Shown here: positions 31,109-40,440 of the stretch, one piece after another
Position numbering within the stretch: the stretch's first letter is position 1
Layout: every line of letters begins with the position of its first letter
NCBI RefSeq assembly: GCF_010731635.1
Contig: NZ_AP022583.1
Span: 4,464,001-4,528,000 of the forward strand
DNA from: Mycobacterium noviomagense
Lineage (GTDB): Bacteria > Actinomycetota > Actinomycetes > Mycobacteriales > Mycobacteriaceae
DNA: 64,000 nt
Direction: 5' to 3'
Made by a program: the position numbers and the translations under genes
Notes under the pieces: model-generated
Database searches by the model: none
Seen by the model: only the letters and a program-made list of their open reading frames with translations
What the model was told of the DNA's origin: nothing

Positions 31109-32702
31109 AGATGACCGCACCCCGGTGAACCGTTTGCCGACAACGCGGCAACGTATCGGTCGGGCCCAGCCGTGGCAATGCGGGTGTCCGCGACCGCGGG
31201 TCGGTTGACCACCGCTGCACCGCATCGTCGGGAGCGCTCACGTCGAGTTCATCGACCTCCCAAACCGCGTAAGAGGCGGGCGCTCCGGGAACCAAGGTGC
31301 CCGTCAGGCCGTCACGCACTCCGGCGGCACGCCAGCCGCCGCGGGTGGCGGCAGCAAACGCGGCCCGCGTGGATACCGCGCTGCCCGGAGTGCGGTGAGC
31401 GCTGGCCGCGCGCACGGTAGCCCAGGGGTCCAAGGCCGTGACCGGAGCGTCGGAACCGAACGCGAGAGGCACGCCTTGCGATGCTAACAGCGCAAACGGG
31501 TTGAGCCGGGTGCCTCGGACGATCCCGAGGCGGCGGGCATACAGCCCGTCGTCACCGCCCCACAGCGCATCGAAGTTGGGCTGCATGCTTGCGATCACTC
31601 CCCATGCGCCCAGCTTGGCGGCCTGGGCAGCGCTCACCATCTCGAGGTGCTCCAAGCGGTGCCCGCAGCGGGCGACGGCCGTGACGCCGAGATCGTCGAC
31701 GACCCGTTCCAGTGCGCCCACCGCCGCCGAGACAGCGGCGTCGCCGATGACGTGAAAACCGGCCGTCACACCCGCCTCGGTGCACGCCCGCACATGAGCG
31801 GTGATCGCATCGGAGTCGAGATAGCAGACCCCCGTGCAGTCGGGGGCGTCGTGGTAGGGCGCGTGCAGCCACGCGGTGTGCGAGCCGAGAGCGCCGTCGA
31901 CGAACAGATCGCCGGCGAGCCCATGGGCGCCGGTGGCCTCCACGACGGCCCGGGCTTGGGCTGGGCTGGTGACAGCTTGGCCCCAGTAGCCGATCACCTC
32001 GACGGCGTGGTTGGTGTTGCGCAGCTGATGCCAGTCGTCGAGACCGCCGATGTCCGGGCCGGCACATTCGTGCACGGCGACGATGCCGGCCGCGGCGGCG
32101 GCGTTCAGAGCCGCGGCTCGGGCCTCACCCAGCTGCGTCGTCGTCAACAGGTCGCGCGCCGTAGCGCGGGCCAGGTGATGGGCGTCGCCGGACAGCGGCT
32201 GCTGTGCGGCTGCAGAGCGCCCGGCCGGCAATCCGGGGATCAGCCGCCGCAGTCCGGTCGAGGCCAGCGCGGAGTGCGCGTCGATACGGGTCAGGTAGGC
32301 GGGCCGGTCGCCGAGCGCGGCGTCGAGGTCGGCGGTTGTCGGTGGTTGGTTTTCCGGCCATGCGGATTCGTCCCACCCGTGACCCCACAGCGGCTGGCCC
32401 GGGTACGCGGCCGCGTAGTCGGTGATCAGCTTTAGACAGTGCCGACGCGAGGTCGCGCACCGCAGATCCAGCCCGGTGAGCGTGAGGCCCGTGGCGGTGA
32501 GATGCACGTGGCTGTCGACGAATGCGGGTGCGACGAAGCCGCCGTCGAGGTCAGCGACGTCCGCGTCCGGGAACTGGTCGCGACCGACGTCGTCGCTACC
32601 CAACCAGGCCACGACGCCGTCACGCACCGCCATCGCGGTGGCCTCCGGGTGCGACGGGCTGTGGACGCGGCCGTTGACCAGCAGCCGTACCGGGGTCGGC
32701 AT
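31101..32702 (-). CDS. Amidohydrolase family 3 (YtcJ-like) protein
   Basis: A 533-residue metal-dependent amidohydrolase, close in length to Rv2052c. The metal site is built from DSHVHL near the N-terminus, the His in [30 protein letters not shown] and the Asp in [14 protein letters not shown]. The family cleaves amide or carbamate bonds in unknown small molecules. ATG 32702 begins [16 protein letters not shown], the usual beta-sandwich start; a longer frame runs to 32852 but encodes low-complexity sequence. The 3' end overlaps the lnt start by 8 bp. Confidence 0.87.
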   Translation of the reverse strand: MPTPVRLLVNGRVHSPSHPEATAMAVRDGVVAWLGSDDVGRDQFPDADVADLDGGFVAPAFVDSHVHLTATGLTLTGLDLRCATSRRHCLKLITDYAAAYPGQPLWGHGWDESAWPENQPPTTADLDAALGDRPAYLTRIDAHSALASTGLRRLIPGLPAGRSAAAQQPLSGDAHHLARATARDLLTTTQLGEARAAALNAAAAAGIVAVHECAGPDIGGLDDWHQLRNTNHAVEVIGYWGQAVTSPAQARAVVEATGAHGLAGDLFVDGALGSHTAWLHAPYHDAPDCTGVCYLDSDAITAHVRACTEAGVTAGFHVIGDAAVSAAVGALERVVDDLGVTAVARCGHRLEHLEMVSAAQAAKLGAWGVIASMQPNFDALWGGDDGLYARRLGIVRGTRLNPFALLASQGVPLAFGSDAPVTALDPWATVRAASAHRTPGSAVSTRAAFAAATRGGWRAAGVRDGLTGTLVPGAPASYAVWEVDELDVSAPDDAVQRWSTDPRSRTPALPRLGPTDTLPRCRQTVHRGAVIYG

Positions 32703-32715
32703 CACACGGGCGAAA

Positions 32716-33174
32716 CTACGGGTTGGGGCGCGGCTGGGCGGGCGGCCCGACATCGGTGACGTCGAGGACCTCGCCGTCGATGACGTCGCGCTGCGCGGAC
32801 CGGGACCGCTGCTCGGCGAGCGTGGTGAGGATGACCAGCGGACGGCCGACACCGCGGGCCGCCAGCGCGGCCACCAGCGGACGTGCCACCGCCCGGGTCG
32901 CAGGCAGCAGAAGCAGCAGTCCGGCTACGGTGCTGACCAGTCCCGGGACCACAACCAACACAGCGCCCAACGCAACGAGCACGCCATCGGTGAGCGCATC
33001 CGGCGACCGCAACCGGGCCAGGTAACGCTTGACTTGGGAACCGGCCACCGCGATGCCGCCAACAAAGGTGACCAGCAGTATCAACAGCGTCCATCCGATG
33101 CCGATCGTCCAGGCCAGAGCCACCACCGCCGCGAGCTCGATGACCACGTAGGCGAGAAAAAGCCGCGAGACCAT
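32716..33174 (-). CDS. fxsA: FxsA-family membrane protein
   Basis: A 152-residue inner-membrane protein with helices VVIELAAVVALAWTIGIG, LLILLVTFVGGIAVAGSQ and a third around VVVPGLVSTVAGLLLLLP. The FxsA pattern, including VPGLVSTVAGLLLLLP, is clear. E. coli FxsA relieves F-exclusion of phage T7; its mycobacterial role is unknown. ATG 33174 is chosen because the first helix starts there. It heads the operon fxsA-amidohydrolase-lnt-ppm1, with 13 bp to the next gene. Confidence 0.87.
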   Translation of the reverse strand: MVSRLFLAYVVIELAAVVALAWTIGIGWTLLILLVTFVGGIAVAGSQVKRYLARLRSPDALTDGVLVALGAVLVVVPGLVSTVAGLLLLLPATRAVARPLVAALAARGVGRPLVILTTLAEQRSRSAQRDVIDGEVLDVTDVGPPAQPRPNP

Positions 33175-33243
33175 GTGAGGCCAACGTCTGTGGGCGGCGT
33201 CGAAGTTCCACAACCGGCAGGCCGCTGCAGTTAGATAAGCGTC

Positions 33244-33951
33244 ATGACGACCATCGAGATTGACACCCCGGCCGGTCCCATCGATGCGCTGTTGAGTGTT
33301 CCCGACGGGCAGGGTCCGTTTCCGGGCGTCGTGGTGATTCACGACGCGATTGGCTACGAACCCGACAAGCGGCAGATCTCCGATCACATCGCGGCGGCGG
33401 GATATGTGGCGATCACGCCCAATCTGTTCGCGCGCGGCGGCAGGGCTCGCTGCTTGATGAAGGTGTTTCGGGACCTGTTCAGCAAGCAGGGTGCCGCGTT
33501 TGACGACATCCTGGCCGCCCGCGACTACCTGCAGTCACGACCGGAATGTTCGGGCCGGATCGGCATCGCCGGCTTTTGCATGGGCGGACAGTTCGCATTG
33601 GTCATGGCCCCCAAGGGGTTTGGCGCCTCGGCACCGTTCTACGGCACACCGCTCCCCCGTCACCTCGACGAAGCCCTCGACGGCGCGTGCCCGATCGTGG
33701 CCAGCTTCGGGAGCCGCGACCCGCTCGGGATCGGCGCACCCAATAAGCTGCACCGGCTTCTCAACCACAAGGGCATCCCCAACGATGTGAAGGTCTATCC
33801 CCGCGCCGGGCACAGCTTTGCCAACAAACTGCCCGCCCAGCCGCTGTTGCGCATCACCGGTTTCGGCTACAACGAGGCGGCCAGCCAGGATGCCTGGGCG
33901 CGGGTATTCGCATTCTTCGGCGAACATCTGGGGAAGGCCGCGCCGGCGTAG
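33244..33951 (+). CDS. Dienelactone hydrolase family protein
   Basis: An alpha/beta hydrolase of 235 residues with a Cys nucleophile in GIAGFCMGGQFALVM, Asp in FGSRDPLGIG and His in YPRAGHSF, the Cys-Asp-His triad of dienelactone hydrolases. The start MTTIEIDTPAGPIDALL is typical. It is probably cytosolic and acts on lactones or small esters. It is divergent from fxsA, as Rv2054 is in H37Rv, and convergent with the PPOX gene. In H37Rv a block of duplicate ribosomal-protein genes follows; here it is absent. Confidence 0.88.
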   Translation: MTTIEIDTPAGPIDALLSVPDGQGPFPGVVVIHDAIGYEPDKRQISDHIAAAGYVAITPNLFARGGRARCLMKVFRDLFSKQGAAFDDILAARDYLQSRPECSGRIGIAGFCMGGQFALVMAPKGFGASAPFYGTPLPRHLDEALDGACPIVASFGSRDPLGIGAPNKLHRLLNHKGIPNDVKVYPRAGHSFANKLPAQPLLRITGFGYNEAASQDAWARVFAFFGEHLGKAAPA

Positions 33952-33962
33952 CGCGGCTGCAG

Positions 33963-34346
33963 CTAACGGGCGGGCCGCAATTCCAGCCCGACGTTATTTT
34001 CCATGCCGCCGCGCAATTTACTGAACCAGTTGAATACTCGCCCGAGAATGCCGTAGCGCTTGCCGATGGCGTCGTAGACGGCAGCCGTGTGCGACTTGTC
34101 CAGGATGGCTGCGGTCGCTTCGACGGGGTCGGACTTCGGCCGCCCACGCACATCGCACGCCGCCAGCATGATCTGCGGATTGTTGCGAATTCGCTTGACT
34201 TTCCACGACTTTTCTTCGGTGATAACCAGCAGGCGATCGCGGTCCGGGGCGGCCCAGATCGGCGTCGGCTTGGGCCGGCCGTCCTTGGTGAAGGTAGTCA
34301 GCAAGACGTAACGCGATTTCGCGATGTCGGCAAAGGTGGGTGGCAT
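33963..34346 (-). CDS. PPOX-class F420-dependent oxidoreductase
   Basis: A 127-residue split-barrel flavin/deazaflavin protein of the Rv2061c type: FADIAKSRYVLLTTFTKDGR, then PTPIWAAPDRDRLLVITEE, VKRIRNNPQIMLAACDVRG. The family commonly uses F420 or FMN; F420 is inferred from homology. ATG 34346 lies 4 bp after the cobN stop, so the gene is probably translated from the cobN message. Confidence 0.83.
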   Translation of the reverse strand: MPPTFADIAKSRYVLLTTFTKDGRPKPTPIWAAPDRDRLLVITEEKSWKVKRIRNNPQIMLAACDVRGRPKSDPVEATAAILDKSHTAAVYDAIGKRYGILGRVFNWFSKLRGGMENNVGLELRPAR

Positions 34347-34350
34347 ACCG

Positions 34351-37300
34351 CTAGCCTTCCAAGTCGCCTTCGGTTTCCAGCAGTACCTGGCGCAATCCGT
34401 CGAGGGTGGCCGGTTGCGGGTCGCTCCACATGCCGCGGCTGACGGCTTCCAGCAGCCGTTCGGCCATCCCGTGTAGCGCCCAGGGGTTGGATTCGGCCAT
34501 GAATTTGCGGTTTTCGGCGTCCAGCACATAGCGCTCGGTGAGCTGCTCGTACATCCAGTCGGCCATCACATCCGTCGTCGCGTCGTATCCGAACAGGTAG
34601 TCCACCGTTGCGGCCATTTCGAACGCGCCCTTGTAGCCGTGGCGGCGCATCGCCGTCATCCAGCGCGGGTTGACCACCCGGGCACGGAATACCCGGATGG
34701 TCTCTTCCGAGAGTGTGCGTGTGCGGATCGTGTCGGGACGGGTGTTGTCGCCGATGTAGGCAGCCGGGGACTGCCCGGTCAGCGCGCGCACGGTGGCCAC
34801 CATGCCGCCGTGGTATTGGAAGTAGTCGTCGGAGTCGGCGATGTCGTGCTCGCGGGTGTCGGTGTTCTTGGCGGCGACGGCGATGCGCCGGTATTGGCGG
34901 TTCATGTCGTCGGCCGCCGGCCGGCCGTCGAGGTCTCGGCCGTAGGCGTATCCGCCCCATGCGGTGTACACCTGCGCGAGGTCGGCGTCGTCACGCCAGT
35001 TGCGGCTGTCGATAAGCTGCAACAGGCCGGCCCCGTACGTGCCCGGCTTGGATCCGAAAACCCTTGTGGTGGCGCGTCTCTGGTCGCCGTGCTGCTGGAG
35101 GTCGGTTTGGGCGTGCGCGCGTACGTAGTTGTCCTCGTCGGGTTCCTCGAGTTCGGCGACCAGCCGCACGGCGTCGTCGAGCATGGTCACCACGTGCGGG
35201 AACGCGTCGCGGAAGAACCCAGAGATTCGCACCGTCACGTCGATGCGGGGTCGGCTCAGTTCCGTCAACGGGATGGACTGTAAGTTCACGACCCGTCGTG
35301 ACGCGTCGTCCCAGACGGGTCGGACACCAAGCAGCGCAAGGACTTCGGCGATGTCGTCGCCAGCAGTGCGCATCGCCGACGTGCCCCACACGGAAAGGCC
35401 AACCGACCGCGGCCAGCACCCGTAGTCGTCGCGGTAGCGGGCAAGCAACGAATCTGCCAGTGCCACACCGGTTTCCCACGCCAGCCGAGACGGCACCGCC
35501 TTGGGGTCGACGGAGTAGAAGTTGCGCCCGGTGGGCAGCACGTTGACCAGGCCGCGCAGCGGCGACCCTGACGGCCCGGCCGCGATGAACCGGCCGTCCA
35601 ATGCCCTGAGCACTTGGTCGATTTCGTTCGCCGAACCGGCCAGCCGGGGCACCACTTCGCTCGCGGCGAAGCGCAGCACGGCCGCCACCTCGGCATTGTC
35701 GGTCAGCCGCTCGACCGCGTCGGGATCCCAGCCGGTGTCCTGCAACGCTTGTAGCAGTTCGCGGGCTTGGCCTTCGGCCTCGTCGACGGAGATGCGCTCG
35801 TCGCTGCCGTCCTCGGCAAGCCCCAGCGCCTGGCGCAGCCCGGGTACCGACGCGTGGCCGCCGAAGAGCTGCCGGGCCCGCAGGATCGCCAGCACCAGGT
35901 CCAGTTCTTGCTGGGCTTCTGGAACCTGCCCCAGGATGTGCAGGCCGTCGCGGATCTGGACGTCTTTGATCTCACACAGCCACCCGTCGACGTGCAGCAG
36001 CATGTCGTCGAACGAGTCGTCTTCGGGGCGTTCGGTCAGCCCGAGGTCGTGGTCCATCTTGGCGGCCCGGATCAGCGTCCAGATCTGTTGGCGGATCGCG
36101 GGCAGCTTGGCCGGGTCCAGCGCGGCGACGGCGGCGTGTTCGTCGAGCAGTTGCTCCAATCGGGCGATGTCACCGTATGTTTCGGCGCGGGCCATCGGCG
36201 GGATGAGGTGGTCGACGAGTACCGCGTGGGCACGCCGTTTGGCCTGGGTGCCTTCGCCCGGGTCGTTGACCAGGAACGGGTAAACCAGCGGCAAGTTGCC
36301 CAGCGCGGCGTCGGAGGCGCAGGCCGCCGACATTCCCAGCGTCTTGCCCGGCAGCCACTCGAGGTTGCCGTGCTTACCCAGATGCACCACCGCGTGGGCG
36401 TTGAATCCGGTGTCCAGCCAGTGGTAGGCGGCCAGATAGTGGTGGCTGGGCGGCAGATCCGGGTCGTGGTAGATGGCGACCGGGTTGTCGCCGAAGCCGC
36501 GCGGCGGCTGGATCATCAGCACCACGTTGCCGGCTTGAATTGCGGCGATGACGATTTCGCCGTCCGGATTGTTGGTCCGGTCGACGAACAGCTCACCGGG
36601 CGGCGTGCCCCAGTGTTTTTGGACCGCGTCGGTGAAATCAGCGGGCAAGCTCGCGAACCAAGCGCGATAGTCCTTGGCGGACACCCGGATTGGGTTGCCG
36701 GCCAGCTGGCCGGAGGTGAGCCAGTCCGGATCCTGGCCGCCGCGTTCGATCAGCGCATGCACCAGCGCGTCGCCGTCTTGGGCGTCGACGCCGGGGATGT
36801 CGCCAATCCGGTAGCCGTGCTCACGCATGGCCCGCAACAGCTTGACGGCGCTGGCCGGGGTGTCGAGACCAACCGCGTTGCCGATTCGGGCGTGCTTGGT
36901 CGGATACGCCGAAAACACGATCGCCACCCGCTTGTCGGCGGCTGGGGTGCGGCGTAACTGGGCGTGCCGAACCGCGAGCCCGGCGACTCGGGCGCAGCGC
37001 TCCGGGTCGGCGACGTAGGAGATCAGGCCTTCCTCGTCGATTTCTTTGAACGAGAACGGCACTGTGATGATGCGGCCGTCGAATTCCGGCACCGCGACCT
37101 GGCTGGCTGCGTCCAGCGGGCTGAGCCCGTCGTCGTTGTCGTGCCATTGTTGTCGCGAGCTGGTCAGGCACAATCCCTGTAGGATCGGGATATCAAGGGC
37201 GGCAAGGTGTTCGACGTTCCATGAATCGTCGTCGCCGCCGGCTGCGGCTTTGGCCGGCGTAACTCCTCCGGCAGCCAGCACGGTGACCACCATTGCGTCG

Positions 37301-37983
37301 GCTTGGGCCAATTTCGCCAGCATGTCGGGCTCTGCGGTGCGCAGCGATGCGCAATACACCGGTAGCGGTCGACCGCCTGCGGCTTCAATCGCGTCGCACA
37401 GCGCTTCGACGTAGGCGGTGTTGCCGGCGAGCTGCTGGGCCCGGTAGTACAGCACCGCGATCGTCGGGCCGATCGCAACCGCGGCGGAGCCGGGGGCAGC
37501 GGGTCGGCCAGCATCAAACCGGCCGGGGATGGCGGCTGCGGCGAACGCGCGCTCCAGCACACCCCACATCGGTGTGCTCACCGGCGGGCTGAACCCATAC
37601 CCGGTCATCATCAACGTGTCGGAGAGGAACGCGTGCAGTTGGCGCAGGTTGGCCACCCCGCCCTGGGCCAGGTAGATGTGCGTCTGCACCGCGATCCCCG
37701 CGGGCACTGTCGACCGCTCGGTCAGGTCGGCGTCCGGTGACTGCTCCCCGCTGACCAGGATCGCCGGCACCCCGCTGGCCAGCACTGTGTCGATGCCGTC
37801 CTGCCAGGCCTGGTAGCCGCCGAGTAAGCGGACAACCGCAATGTCTGCGCCGTTGAGCAACTCGGGCAGCTCATCGCGCAGCAGCCGCGCCGGGTTGGCC
37901 CACCGGTAGTTGGCGCGGCTGGCGCGCGCGGTGATCAGGTCGGTGTCGGACGTCGACAACAACACCACGGTCGGCTCGGGCAC
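34351..37983 (-). CDS. cobN: Cobaltochelatase subunit CobN
   Basis: The large subunit of the aerobic cobaltochelatase, 1210 residues, normal for the family. With ATPase subunits encoded elsewhere it inserts Co2+ into hydrogenobyrinic acid a,c-diamide. The diagnostic CobN/BchH motif HLGKHGNLEWLPGK is near residue 530, and RIDVTVRISGFFRDAFPHVV near residue 920. It starts with GTG at 37983 (VPEPTVVLLSTSDTD). It is followed directly by the PPOX gene. No cobalamin riboswitch is recognisable in the 205 bp upstream. Confidence 0.94.
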   Translation of the reverse strand: MPEPTVVLLSTSDTDLITARASRANYRWANPARLLRDELPELLNGADIAVVRLLGGYQAWQDGIDTVLASGVPAILVSGEQSPDADLTERSTVPAGIAVQTHIYLAQGGVANLRQLHAFLSDTLMMTGYGFSPPVSTPMWGVLERAFAAAAIPGRFDAGRPAAPGSAAVAIGPTIAVLYYRAQQLAGNTAYVEALCDAIEAAGGRPLPVYCASLRTAEPDMLAKLAQADAMVVTVLAAGGVTPAKAAAGGDDDSWNVEHLAALDIPILQGLCLTSSRQQWHDNDDGLSPLDAASQVAVPEFDGRIITVPFSFKEIDEEGLISYVADPERCARVAGLAVRHAQLRRTPAADKRVAIVFSAYPTKHARIGNAVGLDTPASAVKLLRAMREHGYRIGDIPGVDAQDGDALVHALIERGGQDPDWLTSGQLAGNPIRVSAKDYRAWFASLPADFTDAVQKHWGTPPGELFVDRTNNPDGEIVIAAIQAGNVVLMIQPPRGFGDNPVAIYHDPDLPPSHHYLAAYHWLDTGFNAHAVVHLGKHGNLEWLPGKTLGMSAACASDAALGNLPLVYPFLVNDPGEGTQAKRRAHAVLVDHLIPPMARAETYGDIARLEQLLDEHAAVAALDPAKLPAIRQQIWTLIRAAKMDHDLGLTERPEDDSFDDMLLHVDGWLCEIKDVQIRDGLHILGQVPEAQQELDLVLAILRARQLFGGHASVPGLRQALGLAEDGSDERISVDEAEGQARELLQALQDTGWDPDAVERLTDNAEVAAVLRFAASEVVPRLAGSANEIDQVLRALDGRFIAAGPSGSPLRGLVNVLPTGRNFYSVDPKAVPSRLAWETGVALADSLLARYRDDYGCWPRSVGLSVWGTSAMRTAGDDIAEVLALLGVRPVWDDASRRVVNLQSIPLTELSRPRIDVTVRISGFFRDAFPHVVTMLDDAVRLVAELEEPDEDNYVRAHAQTDLQQHGDQRRATTRVFGSKPGTYGAGLLQLIDSRNWRDDADLAQVYTAWGGYAYGRDLDGRPAADDMNRQYRRIAVAAKNTDTREHDIADSDDYFQYHGGMVATVRALTGQSPAAYIGDNTRPDTIRTRTLSEETIRVFRARVVNPRWMTAMRRHGYKGAFEMAATVDYLFGYDATTDVMADWMYEQLTERYVLDAENRKFMAESNPWALHGMAERLLEAVSRGMWSDPQPATLDGLRQVLLETEGDLEG

Positions 37984-38147
37984 CCGTCATTCGTACCGCA
38001 TACTGCCGGGACAGCTCCGATGTGGGTGCCAGGCGGTGCGCACGTCCAAGTCAAAAATCGTGGGCTGACACAGCAGTTCGCAGTGCCGTTCCGGCGTTCA
38101 CCGAACCAGCTCGGCTCACGCTTCCGTTAGGTCACAAACGCGGGCAG

Positions 38148-38168
38148 GATAGGGCCCGCGGTCCTATC
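38148..38168. promoter_or_regulatory. Inverted repeat before the secreted orphan gene
   Basis: GATAGG and CCTATC are separated by 9 bp, ending 20 bp before the ATG at 38189. It could be an operator or a short hairpin. No family was recognised. Confidence 0.3.
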
Positions 38169-38188
38169 AGGACGAGAAGGGAGCGCGC

Positions 38189-38725
38189 ATGGCAATGGCC
38201 CGAGTGAGATGGCCATCGCGACGCGATGGTGTGCGGCATATCTTATTCATGTCATTGCTTGCCTTGGCAGGATTGGCGATTGCCGCGCTCGCGTTCACGC
38301 CGTGTTCGGCCACCGACATGCCGGGTATAGCTTCGTTCACCGGGTCCTGGCACGCGCACGCGTCGCGACTCACCATCAACAACGATGGGTCGGGTCGGCT
38401 GACGTATGCCGACATCTCGGCCTGCCCAGCCGCGTGTTCTGGGCACGACGACTATGCCGACGCACCGCCCGCCAGCGTGAACTTCATGCTGACGTCAGTC
38501 TCGGGTGGCACCGCCACCGGGAACGTCAAAGCTGCCTCGAATCTGAGCAATCACACCGTGGGCGAGCCGGTGACGATCAAGCTCGTCACCGGCGTCGGTG
38601 CCCCGTTCACCGGGCCGCCGGCATCCGTTTCAGGCAACAACGGTGTGGCCCTTCAAGTCAGCATGGGTTCGATGCGGGACTGGAATTTCTGCAACGACAC
38701 CACCCACAACTACTGCGGCGGCTAG
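38189..38725 (+). CDS. Secreted Cys-containing orphan protein
   Basis: A 178-residue protein with a basic N-terminus (MAMARVRWPSRRDGVRH), one hydrophobic segment (ILFMSLLALAGLAIAALAF) and an exported domain rich in Ser, Thr and Gly. The domain has five cysteines, with SACPAACSG and a C-terminal NFCNDTTHNYCGG, suggesting disulfides. I do not recognise the family; some mycobacterial secreted proteins of similar size look comparable. It sits in the accessory insertion between cobN and the methionine-salvage operon. Confidence 0.6.
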   Translation: MAMARVRWPSRRDGVRHILFMSLLALAGLAIAALAFTPCSATDMPGIASFTGSWHAHASRLTINNDGSGRLTYADISACPAACSGHDDYADAPPASVNFMLTSVSGGTATGNVKAASNLSNHTVGEPVTIKLVTGVGAPFTGPPASVSGNNGVALQVSMGSMRDWNFCNDTTHNYCGG

Positions 38726-38753
38726 GATTTGCGGCGTCGAAGGCAATGCGGCT

Positions 38754-38769
38754 GTTAATCGGAATTAAC
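38754..38769. promoter_or_regulatory. AT-rich inverted repeat before the SCO6745-family gene
   Basis: GTTAATCGGAATTAAC is a perfect 6-bp inverted repeat around 4 bp, conspicuously AT-rich for this genome. It lies 29 bp after the orphan's stop and 84 bp before the next gene, so it may be an operator. Confidence 0.35.
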
Positions 38770-38853
38770 CGCCCTAACCCTCCACCACTCGCACCGTGCC
38801 GACAGCAGCGCTCTGCCGACGGCACCAAATCCGGCGCCAGTTCCGCCTGATGG

Positions 38854-39729
38854 TTGACTGCAGTAGTGCAACGTAAACCAGAACTCGCCCGCCGCTTCTA
38901 CGATCGCTTCGAACCCATTCATGCCGTCACCTACTTCGCGCCCGAGGCGCGCGCCGCCTTGGACGCGTTGGGCTATCGCGGATTCTGGATGGGCTACTTC
39001 GCTGCGCGGTCGGCGCCGCTGGGGCCGGTGCCGCCGCCCGTTGTCACGGCGCTGTTCTACAACTTCGCGCCGGCGCGCGTAGCCAAAGCCCTTCCCGCGG
39101 CGTGGGACATCGCCGGCCCGCAGCTGGCGCTGCAGGCTCGTGAAGAGTCCGCGGTGGCCGCGCTACACCGATACGGCGTGCACGGCGACGACGAGAATAT
39201 CTGCGCTGCAGTCGAATTAGTCGTCAAAGCGGCGCAGGCAGCGTCCGTGGACGGTCGGGCGCTGTATGCGGCAAACCTGGCGCTGCCCTGGCCGACCGAT
39301 CCGGTGGCCGCGCTGTGGCATGCGACCACTCTGCTGCGCGAGCATCGCGGCGACGGCCATGTCGCGGCGCTGGCCGCCGCCGGGGTCTCCGGGCGGGAAT
39401 CCAATGTGCTGCATGCCGCGGCCGGAGCGGTGCCCGCGGACTACATCAAACGCACCCGCCACTACGAGGACGCCGAGTGGCTCTCCTGCCAACAAAGCCT
39501 CGCCGACCGCGGACTGCTGAATGGCGACGGCTCGCTTTCTGCCGCCGGCATCGAGATCAAACACCACGTCGAGGACACCACCGATGCGCTGTCGCTGCGC
39601 GCGTTCGACGGTCTTGACGACGATGAAATCACAACGCTGCTCGACGCTTTGACGCCGATCGCCCGCACCGTGATCGCCGGTGGCGACATGCCGGCCACCA
39701 CACCGATGAGCCTGCGGCGTGATTTCTGA
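38854..39729 (+). CDS. SCO6745-family protein
   Basis: A 291-residue helical protein matching the actinobacterial SCO6745 family: LARRFYDRFEPIHAVTYFAP near the start, GYRGFWMGYFAARSAPLGPV, FYNFAPARVAKALPAAWD, and a C-terminal winged-helix-like part (LADRGLLNGDGSLSAAGIEI) resembling MarR proteins. No enzymatic motif is known to me. The start is either TTG 38854 or GTG 38866. It converges with mtnC, 15 bp apart. Confidence 0.75.
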   Translation: MTAVVQRKPELARRFYDRFEPIHAVTYFAPEARAALDALGYRGFWMGYFAARSAPLGPVPPPVVTALFYNFAPARVAKALPAAWDIAGPQLALQAREESAVAALHRYGVHGDDENICAAVELVVKAAQAASVDGRALYAANLALPWPTDPVAALWHATTLLREHRGDGHVAALAAAGVSGRESNVLHAAAGAVPADYIKRTRHYEDAEWLSCQQSLADRGLLNGDGSLSAAGIEIKHHVEDTTDALSLRAFDGLDDDEITTLLDALTPIARTVIAGGDMPATTPMSLRRDF

Positions 39730-39744
39730 TGGACTAGGTGTCGC

Positions 39745-40440
39745 TCAACGCAGCGACGACAGCACATCCACCTCGGCGAAGGAACTGATCCAGCGGTGCG
39801 GGGACCGCGGCGCGTTCGGCTCGCCAGGTCGGGTCACGCCGAGCACCGACCAGCCGGCGGCCGCTGCAGCGTCGAGTTCGTCGGCGAGGTCGGACAGCAA
39901 CAGAATCTGCTCCGCGGGCCGCCCGATGGCTTCGGCGATCTTCCGGTAGGACGCAGCGTCGCGTTTCGGGCCTGCGGTGGTGAGGTCGAACCAGCCGCTG
40001 ATCAACGACGCCAGCGACCCGCCGCGGGCGTGAGCGAACCAATCTTGTTGGTTGCGCACTGAACCCGAGGAGTACACGCAGAGCGCGATGCCGGCGTCGT
40101 GCCACGCGCTCAGTGCGGGCGGCACGTCGTCGAAGAATTCGCCGTGCAGGGCGCCGCTGCGGAAACCTTCGGCGCAGATCAGACCTTGCGCGATTTTCAG
40201 TGGCTCTGCTTTCACATCCGAATCCAGCCAGCCGCGCAAGATTTCGGCGATCTCCGCGGTGTCGGCGTCGGGTTGTCCGGCGAGCTCGCGGGTGGCGGCG
40301 ATCACCGATGAAGCTGCACCATCACGGTTTTCGGACAGCCACTGCGCAAGGCGCTTCCTGGTATAGCCGTACAGATCCTCCCGCACCGAGCGGGCGGGAC
40401 TGGTGGTGCCCTCGATATCGAGAACGATGGCCGCGATCAT
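39745..40440 (-). CDS. mtnC: Acireductone synthase (enolase-phosphatase) MtnC
   Basis: A HAD-superfamily enzyme of 231 residues converting 2,3-diketo-5-methylthiopentyl-1-phosphate to the acireductone in methionine salvage. The nucleophile motif is IVLDIEGTTSP (DxEGT, the MtnC form). CVYSSGSVRNQQDW and LLLSDLADELDAAAAAGW supply HAD motifs II and IV. The ATG overlaps the mtnD stop as ATGA. Last gene of the mtnAB-mtnD-mtnC operon. Confidence 0.9.
   Translation of the reverse strand: MIAAIVLDIEGTTSPARSVREDLYGYTRKRLAQWLSENRDGAASSVIAATRELAGQPDADTAEIAEILRGWLDSDVKAEPLKIAQGLICAEGFRSGALHGEFFDDVPPALSAWHDAGIALCVYSSGSVRNQQDWFAHARGGSLASLISGWFDLTTAGPKRDAASYRKIAEAIGRPAEQILLLSDLADELDAAAAAGWSVLGVTRPGEPNAPRSPHRWISSFAEVDVLSSLR

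Noticed and set aside
37984..38188. Possible cobalamin riboswitch before cobN
   Set aside because: No B12-box or conserved core was found on the minus strand.
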